From positions 1 through 50,385 of IMG/VR virus record IMGVR_UViG_3300024264_000053: 50,385 bases of DNA. One strand, written 5' to 3'. Both the position numbers and the translations under genes were made by a program. Position 1 is the stretch's first letter. Every line of letters begins with the position of its first letter. Shown in pieces: positions 30,469 to 39,600 of the stretch. Source of the stretch: a virus. Below the pieces are notes generated by a model. It worked only from the letters and a program-made list of their open reading frames with translations. It was not told the DNA's origin and did no database searches.

Positions 30469-31366
30469 TAAAATAAGAATAGTAGACCAAGACATTATAT
30501 TTTTAAGCTACGATGAGCCCAATTGTGAAAAAAATTATGCAGATTTATGTTCAAAATTGCCTTGGGCAAAGCGTGTACATGGTGTAGAAGGGTCAGACGC
30601 AGCGCACAAAGCCTGCGCTGATTTATCAGATACAGAATACTTTGTAACAGTAGACGGCGATAACATTATTGATCCTGCATTTTTAAATCAAGAAATTGAC
30701 CTTGACGAATTAGGATTAGACAACGAATATGTTTTTAGCTGGTGCGGCAAAATTAATGTTAACGGACTAATGTACGGCAACGGCGGCCTTAAACTTTGGA
30801 CACGCAATTTTGTTCATAATATGCAAACTCACGAACATTCAACACCTGATGACGATAAAGGATTAGTTGAATTTTGCTTTGATGAAAAATACTATCAATT
30901 TAATGAAAATTTTTCTGAAAGTGTAATTAGTGCAACACCACATCAAGCATGGAGAGCAGGATTTCGCGAAGGTGTAAAGATGAGTCTTAACGAAGGAGCA
31001 AAGTCAGACAACATACAGAAAGCTTGGTGGCAAAACTACGAAAGATTGTTAGTATGGTGTTCAGTTGGCAATGATGTAGAAAACGGATGGTGGAGCATGT
31101 TGGGTGCTAGAGAAGGAGCATATCTAACAAACTGTACGGACTGGGATTATGTCAATGTTCGTGACTTTGAATACTTAAAGAATTACTGGGAAGAAAATTA
31201 TAATGCAGATCTAAAAGGACAAGCTGAAAGCAAGTTTGATCAATATGCAAAAGAACTTAGTAGTCAGTGTGGATTAGAAATAGGAACACTTGATAGTAAC
31301 AGTAGTAAATTTTTTAAACGTGTTTACAACAATTCGCCAAGAGTAGTAAGAACTAAAGGAAAATAA
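30461..31366 (+). CDS. GT-A-like protein with DGD motif, sister of the repeat protein's C-terminal domain
   Basis: 301 residues. N-terminal IIFLSYDEPNCEKNYADLC, a WAKRVHGVEGSDAAHKAC segment, FVTVDGDNII with D65-G-D67 as the DxD-like site, a YGNGGLKLW strand, and AWRAGFREGVKMSLNEG near residue 170. Each of these has a counterpart in the last 219 residues of the 1388-residue protein at 36667-40833 (VFISYNEIDAD, WVHGVKGIHQAH, WVVDGDAEI, YGYGGVKLL, WRSAFRECVKLTLN), so the two are clearly homologous. The fold looks like a glycosyltransferase of GT-A type. The remaining C-terminus (about 200-301) is Trp-rich and not shared. Starts in ATGAGTAA; the next gene starts directly after the stop. Confidence 0.68.
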   Translation: MSNKIRIVDQDIIFLSYDEPNCEKNYADLCSKLPWAKRVHGVEGSDAAHKACADLSDTEYFVTVDGDNIIDPAFLNQEIDLDELGLDNEYVFSWCGKINVNGLMYGNGGLKLWTRNFVHNMQTHEHSTPDDDKGLVEFCFDEKYYQFNENFSESVISATPHQAWRAGFREGVKMSLNEGAKSDNIQKAWWQNYERLLVWCSVGNDVENGWWSMLGAREGAYLTNCTDWDYVNVRDFEYLKNYWEENYNADLKGQAESKFDQYAKELSSQCGLEIGTLDSNSSKFFKRVYNNSPRVVRTKGK

Positions 31367-32773
31367 ATGGCATCAGAAACACAGAGGATAGAAAATACTA
31401 AACCTATTGTAGAAGAAGTAAGTCCTACATTTTGTTTAGCTAAATGGCATCATACTACAATATATTTGCACACAGGCGATACACACAGTTGTTATCATCC
31501 TTCTCCACATCATATTCCGAAGGAAGAAATTGCAGTAAATCCTAGTGCATTACATAATACTCTTGAGAAGAAACAAGAACGTTTTAAAATGCTAGTCGGC
31601 GAAAAACCTAAAGGATGCCAGTATTGTTGGAATGTAGAAAGTTTAAGTGAAGATCATATTTCAGATCGAATGATACGTAATGCTAGTATCTATACCCCGG
31701 AGCGGTTAAAAGAAATTACTAGCAATCCGTGGAATTATAATATTAATCCTGAATATGTTGAACTTGCATTTAGTAATGAATGTAATTTTAAGTGCGGATA
31801 TTGTCATCCGATGGCAAGTAGTTCTTACCACGCAGAAGTTAAAAAACATGGTCCTGTTCCTAACGTACAAAATCATAGTCTAGATGTTGATTGGTTTAAA
31901 CCAATGGCAGAAGATGACAACCCTTATATCAAAGCATGGTGGGAATGGTGGCCTGAACTTTCAAAAACGCTCAACATTCTACGTATTACCGGCGGCGAGC
32001 CCCTAATGCATAAAAGTACATGGAGGCTATTTGAAAGATTGCGGGAAGAGCCAAGAGATCATATCGAATTAAATCTTAACAGTAATCTTGGTATAACTCC
32101 TCGATTTGTTGATAAACTAGTTGATAATGTCAATGACCTAGTATCCAATAACAAGATTAAAAAGTTCAAACTATACTCTAGTATGGACAGTTGGGGCAAA
32201 CGTGCAGAATATATACGAACGGGACTAGATATCGAACTTTGGGAAAGCAATCTTAAAAAATATCTAACAGGCACAGGTGCACATGCTACAATGATGTGTA
32301 CATTTAATATTTTAAGTGTAACTAGTTTTACAGAATTTTTGCAAAAAGTCCTCGACTGGAGAAAAGAATTTTACGACCCTGTAAGACATAGAGTAAGATT
32401 TGATACGCCTTACTTAAAAGAGCCATTGCAGTATGACATGCACATACTTCCTAAAGAACACTTTTTGCCGTACTTCGATAAAATTTTAAAATTTATCGAC
32501 GATAATCGAGACGAAAACGACATGACTAAGTTTTCTGATTTAGAATATGAAAGATTTCGTAGAGTAAGAGACTACTTTGCTACAGTACAATACGATGAAC
32601 ACAAAGTAGAACAAGGTAGAATGGATTTTTATCACTGGTTTACCGAATACGATAAAAGGCGGAATGTAAACTTCTTAGAAACTTTTCCAGAGATGGAAAG
32701 CTTTTGGAATCTATGTAAAAAAACTATTGACGATAAAAATACAAACAGAATAGATGTAAAACAAATAGGTTAG
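31367..32773 (+). CDS. Radical SAM protein, twitch type (first of two)
   Basis: 468 residues. The radical SAM signature C-x3-C-x2-C is at C139, C143 and C146 (NECNFKCGYCHP); the GGE motif is at 209-212 (RITGGEP). Before the barrel there is a ~90-residue region with SCYHP (C42) and GCQYCW (C84, C87), which fits the N-terminal Cys-rich twitch region described for phage and marine radical SAM proteins annotated 'twitch domain-containing' and could bind a second iron-sulfur cluster. The C-terminal half (DFYHWFTEYDKRR, then NFLETFPEM) is shared with the paralog at 35116. Such enzymes cleave S-adenosylmethionine to start radical chemistry; substrate unknown. It sits among glycosyltransferase-like genes, suggesting modification of a sugar or peptide in the same pathway. 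Confidence 0.88.
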   Translation: MASETQRIENTKPIVEEVSPTFCLAKWHHTTIYLHTGDTHSCYHPSPHHIPKEEIAVNPSALHNTLEKKQERFKMLVGEKPKGCQYCWNVESLSEDHISDRMIRNASIYTPERLKEITSNPWNYNINPEYVELAFSNECNFKCGYCHPMASSSYHAEVKKHGPVPNVQNHSLDVDWFKPMAEDDNPYIKAWWEWWPELSKTLNILRITGGEPLMHKSTWRLFERLREEPRDHIELNLNSNLGITPRFVDKLVDNVNDLVSNNKIKKFKLYSSMDSWGKRAEYIRTGLDIELWESNLKKYLTGTGAHATMMCTFNILSVTSFTEFLQKVLDWRKEFYDPVRHRVRFDTPYLKEPLQYDMHILPKEHFLPYFDKILKFIDDNRDENDMTKFSDLEYERFRRVRDYFATVQYDEHKVEQGRMDFYHWFTEYDKRRNVNFLETFPEMESFWNLCKKTIDDKNTNRIDVKQIG

Positions 32774-32781
32774 GAACAACT

Positions 32782-34113
32782 GTGAACGAATTAAACTTTG
32801 TTTTTGAAGATATAAAAGGACATTTAAATTTTACCGAGTGTAAAGATTTAAACAACTCCGGTATTGCTAGATTTACTCCGAGTCCTGTTGCAACAAGTTG
32901 CATACGTAGTTTTAACTTAGACTGGAAAAATGTTGATTTCAAAATAACTGAAAATAACAGCAGTTCTAAACACGATGTTATTGTAATTCCAACCGGAGTT
33001 GCTCATAGTCCACCGAATTGGTGTGGTTATAAAGATTTAAACAAATGCTACGATGACGCAATGGACAAAACATTTAGCGTACTGTATTATCTTAAAGACA
33101 CGTACATAAAACGACTTCGAGACAAAACTGGATTTTTACTTTTAGATCAGACACACGAAGGATATCATGCTCCGTGGTTGTTTGATTGGTTCCACGATAT
33201 GTGTAAACATTACAGTGTGTCTCCAGAACAAATTATATACATAACTGGAGATTTAGATGTATCCTCTAAGTATGAAACTTGGTGCAAACAAAATTTAATA
33301 GACGAAAAATTAAAAGTTATGGGGTATCCTCATTTTGAACACGTGATACATAGAGAAATGTCTAATAGAGTAAAAAATAGAAAAAATCCTCTTGCTCCTA
33401 ATTTTGCCAAACAAATTATGCACAAAAAAAATAATGATATTTCTGTTTATAATTGTTTACAAAAAAGAGCAAGAGCACACAGAGCTTGGTTGTTTAGAGA
33501 ATTGCACGGAGCCAATTTGCTCAAAGACGGAATACTTTCCATGAACAAATTTGAAATTAAAAAATCTTTTTACCAAGGAAAAACCATATGTCAAGAGGAC
33601 TATGATAGATTTATAGATAAATTGCCTATTTTTCCTCCTGGGAACACTACTACTTACGAACAAGATACGTTTGAGTCTGTAATTGGCGGGAAGTATATAA
33701 CGGACTTAAATGACGAAATAATGTTAGATTCCTGGGTCAGTGTTATAAGCGAAGCTAGCTTTGCTGAAGACCAATGTTTTATAAGCGAAAAATCTTTTAA
33801 ACCTATTGCGTGTTATCATCCTTTCATTATTTACGGAAATAAAGGTAGTTTAAAAGCATTACACGACTTAGGGTATCAAACATTTAGTAAATGGTGGGAC
33901 GAAAGTTATGATATGTTAGATTCCTGGGAAAGATTAAACGCTATCATTAGTATCTTAAAAAGTTTACAAAAAAAATCTAGATCAGAGCTTTACAATATGT
34001 ACTGTGATATGCGTCAGGTATTAAAACACAATGCTCAAAATTTCAATACTCGATGCATTAATGTAAATCCAATTGTAAAAAATTTATTGGAGAATGTAAA
34101 TGTACCAACATGA
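32782..34113 (+). CDS. Glycosyltransferase-like protein (GTG start)
   Basis: 443 residues starting from GTG at 32782 with AGGAAC at 32772-32777. The last third has the pattern of Rossmann-type (GT-B/GT10-like) transferases: a strand (DSWVSVISEASFAED), ISEKSFKPIACYHPFIIYGN, where S-E-K followed by a small/hydrophobic stretch and G-N resembles the nucleotide-sugar site, then LKALHDLGYQTFSKWWDESY. I recall this C-terminal pattern in unnamed marine phage proteins. Upstream there is IVIPTGVAHSPP, LLLDQTHEGYHAPWL and a basic segment (YNCLQKRARAHRAWLFREL). Function likely transfer of a sugar; the family is not certain. It lies between the first radical SAM gene and the SGNH-like gene, which starts 14 bases before this stop. 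Confidence 0.6.
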   Translation: MNELNFVFEDIKGHLNFTECKDLNNSGIARFTPSPVATSCIRSFNLDWKNVDFKITENNSSSKHDVIVIPTGVAHSPPNWCGYKDLNKCYDDAMDKTFSVLYYLKDTYIKRLRDKTGFLLLDQTHEGYHAPWLFDWFHDMCKHYSVSPEQIIYITGDLDVSSKYETWCKQNLIDEKLKVMGYPHFEHVIHREMSNRVKNRKNPLAPNFAKQIMHKKNNDISVYNCLQKRARAHRAWLFRELHGANLLKDGILSMNKFEIKKSFYQGKTICQEDYDRFIDKLPIFPPGNTTTYEQDTFESVIGGKYITDLNDEIMLDSWVSVISEASFAEDQCFISEKSFKPIACYHPFIIYGNKGSLKALHDLGYQTFSKWWDESYDMLDSWERLNAIISILKSLQKKSRSELYNMYCDMRQVLKHNAQNFNTRCINVNPIVKNLLENVNVPT

Positions 34114-35119
34114 AATTAAAGCAATTAATCGAAGCTTAAAGAAAACTAGAAAAGCAATAGTATCATTCGGGTGTAGCTTTGTAGCAGGTGAAGGTGCAGT
34201 GTCTGTAGAAATATTGCAAAATTATAACTATATAGGTCGTCGAGGAGTACACGCTGAGATAAAGTTTACTAATCAAGCAGAAAAGGATGATTTTTTAAAA
34301 AAATATCCTCTCGTTACAGTACACTCAGACGGAAGTCTTCATTTAAGACAGCTAGAAAGAGAAAATGCGTTTGTCAATGTTTTATGCAAAAAGTATTTTT
34401 CGAAAGAATACACCCCTATAAATTTTGGCCTATCAGGCAACGGCAATAAGGCAAGCATAAGTCAAGTAAATTTTCTACCTAACATTAACTGGCATCTTAT
34501 TAAAGAATTAATAGTTGTATATATACCAACAGACCCTGCAAGAATAGGTTTTGTTAACGATCAATTTCAAGATCATGCTAGATTTATTACAATGTGGCCG
34601 CACCACAAAGCACATAAGTATTCAAGAGGAAAACTTTGGGATGGATATTGCGAATCTTTATATTCTGAGAAATTTGCTTTTTTAGAAGCTATCAACGATG
34701 TTTCTCATTTACGGAATTGGGCTAGTAATTTTAATTCTAAAATGATAATTTTTCCTGCCTTTAATAGTTACCGTAAAGAAAGGTTTGAAGAAGCTATACT
34801 AACTCAGGTTAGACGACATTATAAGAAAACTTCATTAATTTCAAATACAGTAGATAATTTTTCAGATAAGGACAGAAAAATTCAACAAGAACTAATAGAC
34901 AAACAATGGCCCTGGAGAAATATGTGGGAACCTGACGGGTACACAAATTGGGCACACCTTGTACAATGCGAATATGAGGATCCAACTATTGATTTTCATA
35001 CTTATGCCGGAACAGGAAGTCCTAATTATTGGTTTACATCCTGTATGCACCCTAGTTCAAAAGCCCACGATGATTTAGCACAGAGATTGTATAATTATAT
35101 AACAACGGAATTAAAATGA
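34100..35119 (+). CDS. SGNH/GDSL-like hydrolase or acyltransferase family protein
   Basis: 339 residues. Three of the four conserved blocks of the SGNH fold can be seen: IVSFGCSFVAGEG with Ser26 as the nucleophile, NFGLSGNGNKAS (108-118) with the Gly and Asn of the oxyanion hole, and a C-terminal CMHPSSKAHDDLA with His317. The residue usually three before that His is Asp; here it is Ser (FTSCMHP), so the catalytic pair may be incomplete. SGNH enzymes deacetylate or acetylate glycans and lipids; in a cluster of glycosyltransferases a role in O-acyl modification of the glycan is reasonable. Stop overlaps the next gene's ATGAGTGA by four bases. Fold likely, activity uncertain. Confidence 0.65.
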   Translation: MYQHEIKAINRSLKKTRKAIVSFGCSFVAGEGAVSVEILQNYNYIGRRGVHAEIKFTNQAEKDDFLKKYPLVTVHSDGSLHLRQLERENAFVNVLCKKYFSKEYTPINFGLSGNGNKASISQVNFLPNINWHLIKELIVVYIPTDPARIGFVNDQFQDHARFITMWPHHKAHKYSRGKLWDGYCESLYSEKFAFLEAINDVSHLRNWASNFNSKMIIFPAFNSYRKERFEEAILTQVRRHYKKTSLISNTVDNFSDKDRKIQQELIDKQWPWRNMWEPDGYTNWAHLVQCEYEDPTIDFHTYAGTGSPNYWFTSCMHPSSKAHDDLAQRLYNYITTELK

Positions 35120-36663
35120 GTGATTATAATAAAGCAGCTGACATAGCCGAAAAACAGCTTAAATTTATTAGTCCTACTATGTGTTATGCAAAGTGGGTCC
35201 AGACATCTATAAACCTGACCAGCGGAACGACACACAGTTGTTACCATCCTCCTATGCACTCTATAGATGTAGAAGAACTAACAGAAAATCCCAGCGCACT
35301 GCATAATACAAAGCAAAAGAAATCTGAGCGTAAACAAATGCTCAATGGCGAACGGCCCGAAGGCTGTGCATATTGTTGGAAGATAGAGGATGTAGACAGC
35401 AGAAGTGACAGGATATATCGTTCGGGGGAATACTGGGCACAGAATGCACGAGCAGATATTGCAGATGCAATTGACACAGGCAACATTACGCCAAGATATG
35501 TAGAAGTTAATTTTAATCAAGCTTGTAATTTTAAATGCAGTTATTGTTCTCCGCATCTAAGCACAACTTGGGAGGACGAAGTAAAGCAGTTAGGTGCAAT
35601 AGATGTACTAGATAAAACTGGCGCAGTTACAAAACATAATGACATAGATGCACTTAAAGAACAAGGAACAATGCCACTTAAAGTAGCACAAGCAGAAAAT
35701 CCTTATATACGAGCATTCTGGGAATGGTGGCCGGAACTGTACAAGAAGCTAGAAGTGTTTCGTATGACTGGCGGCGAGCCCTTAATGGATAGTAATATGT
35801 ATAAGGTACTAGACTACATATATAAACATCCTAACAACTGGTTAGAAGTAAGTGTAACTTCGAATATGTGTCCACCTAAACCGGAGCTTATGGATAAGTT
35901 CATTGAGAAAATGAAAAAGTTAGAAGAAATACAAATATGGGAAGATAAAGAACGTTGGAATCCAGGAAGTGGCAATAACTGGTATGTAAATATGGCGCTA
36001 AAAAACTTTGCATTGTTTGTAAGTGTCGACAGCGTAGGTAAGCAAGCAGAATACATACGTACAGGGCTAGACTTTGCTTATATGGATAATAATATAAAGC
36101 ATTTCCTAAATGAAACTGCTAATACTACTGTAACTTTTATTAATACTTTCAATCTACTCAGTGTACCGGGTATAAAGAGTTATTTAGAATATATATTAAA
36201 ATTAAGACAAAACTACAGAAGAGATGCACAAGGAATAAAGTATATTCCTATACACGATCCGTACAATACACACCCTGACTACGAAATACATCCCCGTCAG
36301 CGTATATGGTTTGATTTACCTGTTCTAAGATATCCGCAGTGGCAAAGCACGGAACTACTGCCAGAAAGTTACTGTGTATATCTTGAACAAGCTATCGAAT
36401 TTATGGAGCAAAATCCAGAGCAAGGTGACTTTGCAGGCTTTTATGATTTTGAAGTAGAAAAATTGCGTAGAAATCTAAATATCATGCAAGAAGGTAGTTT
36501 ACGTAACAGTACAACAGAAAAACGTAACTTTTATATGTTTTTTAAACAACACGACGAGCGTAGGAGTACAAACTTTGTAGAAACTTTTCCCGAACTAGCA
36601 GATTTTTACAATGCCTGCAAAGTCGACTATGAGAACGTTATCAGTACAAAACAGATAAAATAG
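35116..36663 (+). CDS. Radical SAM protein, twitch type (second of two)
   Basis: 515 residues, paralog of 31367-32773. C137, C141 and C144 form the C-x3-C-x2-C (NQACNFKCSYCSP); R216-MTGGEP-222 is the GGE motif. The N-terminal region again has SCYHP and a GCAYCW motif, preceded by TMCYAKWVQTSINLTSGTTH. Compared with the first copy it has an insertion around residues 160-190 (LDKTGAVTKHNDIDALKEQ) and another near 275 (IWEDKERWNPGSGNNW), so the two have diverged in their substrate-facing regions and probably act on different positions or molecules. The start is an ATGA overlap with the SGNH-like gene; the repeat protein follows three bases after the stop. Confidence 0.88.
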   Translation: MSDYNKAADIAEKQLKFISPTMCYAKWVQTSINLTSGTTHSCYHPPMHSIDVEELTENPSALHNTKQKKSERKQMLNGERPEGCAYCWKIEDVDSRSDRIYRSGEYWAQNARADIADAIDTGNITPRYVEVNFNQACNFKCSYCSPHLSTTWEDEVKQLGAIDVLDKTGAVTKHNDIDALKEQGTMPLKVAQAENPYIRAFWEWWPELYKKLEVFRMTGGEPLMDSNMYKVLDYIYKHPNNWLEVSVTSNMCPPKPELMDKFIEKMKKLEEIQIWEDKERWNPGSGNNWYVNMALKNFALFVSVDSVGKQAEYIRTGLDFAYMDNNIKHFLNETANTTVTFINTFNLLSVPGIKSYLEYILKLRQNYRRDAQGIKYIPIHDPYNTHPDYEIHPRQRIWFDLPVLRYPQWQSTELLPESYCVYLEQAIEFMEQNPEQGDFAGFYDFEVEKLRRNLNIMQEGSLRNSTTEKRNFYMFFKQHDERRSTNFVETFPELADFYNACKVDYENVISTKQIK

Positions 36664-36666
36664 TGT

Positions 36667-39600
36667 ATGTATGATATAATCTTTATTGGGAATAAAGCAC
36701 ACCCAAATTTTAGACAGCTTAAAGAGAGATTCCCTACAGCCAAACAGGCTGAGACATTTGCACAAGCCCGCAAGAAATCTCTTACCAAAATGTTTTGGAC
36801 TGTGTACGACGATGTATTAGTGTTAGACAACTGGGACTTTAGTTATGAAGCCACAGAATACGACAACGAATATATCCATGTGTTTCTTAATAAGGACGAT
36901 TATGACGGCGTAGCATTGCATCCTAAAAAACACGAGCCCGCCGAACGTGAAATAGAATACAGATATTATGTAAATAAAAAAGAAGTTGAGGTAGTAGCCA
37001 GCCAGCCCGACAGATACGATATATTTGAAATAGATAACTGGGAACAGTATCAACACGCATTACAAAATACCACAACTGAAATGTTTTGGATGACAAGTGC
37101 AAACATAGATACTTCAGATTTCAACTTCGGCATATACTTCAGTCATCGCAACAGCTACGACAGAAATCAAAATCATGCATTTGTACACCAAGTCGGCAAA
37201 GAAAAATTTTACAATGGTGTATTTCTATGTTCAAAAAACGTACCCTTTACTAAGCGTGAAGTAGAATATCGTTTCCCTGTAAACAAAAAAGAATGGGATG
37301 TAGTTGCTAGCAAACCTAAAACGTATGATGTATTTGAAATTGACACACATGAAGATTACTGTACTGCACTAGAGCAAACTACAACAGAAATGTTTTGGAT
37401 GACTAGTGCTAACCTTGACACATCAGAATTTGATTTCGATATATATTTTACACACGATAATGAATATGATAGAAAACAAAACCACGCTTTCATACATCAG
37501 GTAAACGGCGAGGATTATTATAATGGTGTTTTTCTTTGCAGCAAACATATACCTTTAAGTGCAAAAGAAGTAAACTACAGATTTCCTGTAAATCGTAAAG
37601 AGTGGAACATTGTTGCTAGCACTCCAGCAAAGTATGATATATTTGAAATAGATAGTTGGGAACAGTACCAACATGCACTTGAAAATACACACACTGAAAT
37701 GTTTTGGATGTCAAGTGCAAATATAGACACTAGTGATTTTAACTTCGACATATATTTTACACACGATAACGAATACGACCGAAGACAAAACCATGTATTC
37801 ATACATCAAGTAAAAAACGAAAATTATCGTAACGGGTTGTTCCTTTGTAGCAAACAGATACCTTTAACAAAAAGAGAAGTAGAACACCGTTTTCCTGTAA
37901 ATAGTAAAGAATGGAATATAGTTGCCAGTAAACCCACTAAGTATGATGTATTTGAAATTGAAACTTATGATGACTATCAGCAAGCACTAGAAAATACACA
38001 CACTGAAATGTTTTGGATGTCAAGTGCAAATATAGACACTAGTGATTTTAACTTTGACATATACTTTACACACGATAATGAATATGATAGAAAACAAAAC
38101 CACGCTTTCATACATCAAGTAAAAAACGAAAATTATCGTAACGGGTTGTTCCTTTGTAGCAAACACGTACCTTTAAGTGCAAAAGAAGTAAACTACAGAT
38201 TTCCTGTAAATAGTAAAGAATGGAATATAGTTGCCAGTAAACCCACTAAGTACGATGTATTTGAAATTGAAACTTATGATGACTATCAGCAAGCACTTGA
38301 AAATGCTCGCACTGAAATGTTCTGGATGTCAAGTGCAAATATAGACACTAGTGATTTTAACTTCGACATATATTTTACACACGATAACGAATACGATAGA
38401 AAACAAAACCACGCTTTCATACATCAGGTAAACGGCGAAAATTATCGTAACGGAGTATTCTTGTGTAGTAAGCATGTTCCGTTAAGTAAAAAAGAAGTAG
38501 AACACCGTTTTCCTGTTAACAGAAAGGAATGGGATATTGTTGCTAGTAAGCCTGTAGAATACGATAGATTTACTGTTAATACTTACGATGAATATAAACA
38601 AGCACTTACAAATGCTAGTACAGAACTGTTCTGGATATACCCGTCAAATATTGAGGTTGTGCACGGGTTAGACACATATTTTACACATGACAACGAGTAC
38701 GATAGGAAAATTAATCACACATTCCTGCATAACGATGGCGGCGAATATCTAAGAAACGGAGTGTGGCTTTGCAGTAAACACTTACCCCTAGGAAAAAAAG
38801 AATTAGAATATAGGTTTGTATTAAACGCCAAAGAGCATGAAGAAGTTGCTAGTAGGCGCAAATATTACGATAAGTTTTATATCAGTACCTATGAAGATTA
38901 CGAACGTGCTAGAGAAATCACTACTACTGATATGTTCTGGGTTATTTTTAACGATGTTCAAGAACTAGACAAGTTTGATTGGAATTTATATTTTCCGTAT
39001 AATCACATGCATGATAAAACAAATATGTTTGATAGAAATATTAATCACACGTTTCTGCATGACGACGAAGGTGAAACAACCAGAGGTGGAGTATGGCTTT
39101 GTTCTAAAGCAGTAGGACTAGGTAGGAAAGAAGTTGAATATCGTTATGTAGTAAATGCTAAAGAACATAATCAAGTAGCAAGTAAACGCAAATACTACGA
39201 ACGATTTTATATCGAAAACTTTGAAGATTACCAACGTGCTAGAGCTAGTAGCACTACTGACATGTTTTGGGTTATTTTTAACGATGTGCAAGAACTAGAT
39301 AAATTTAACTGGAAACTGTACTTTCCCCGTAAGCACATGCACGATACAGAAAACGAATTTGAACTAAACATTAATCATACCTTTGTGCACGATGATAACG
39401 GAGAACACACTTGCGGCGGTGTATGGCTGTGCTCAAAAGCAGTAGGACTAGGTAAAAAAGAAGTAGATTATCGTTATGTGGTAAATGCCAAAGAACATAA
39501 TGAAGTTGCCAGTGTTCGCAAGTACTATGACAAGTTTGAAATTAGCACCTATGAAGATTACGAACATGCACTTGCGTCAGCTACAACAGAAATGTTTTGG

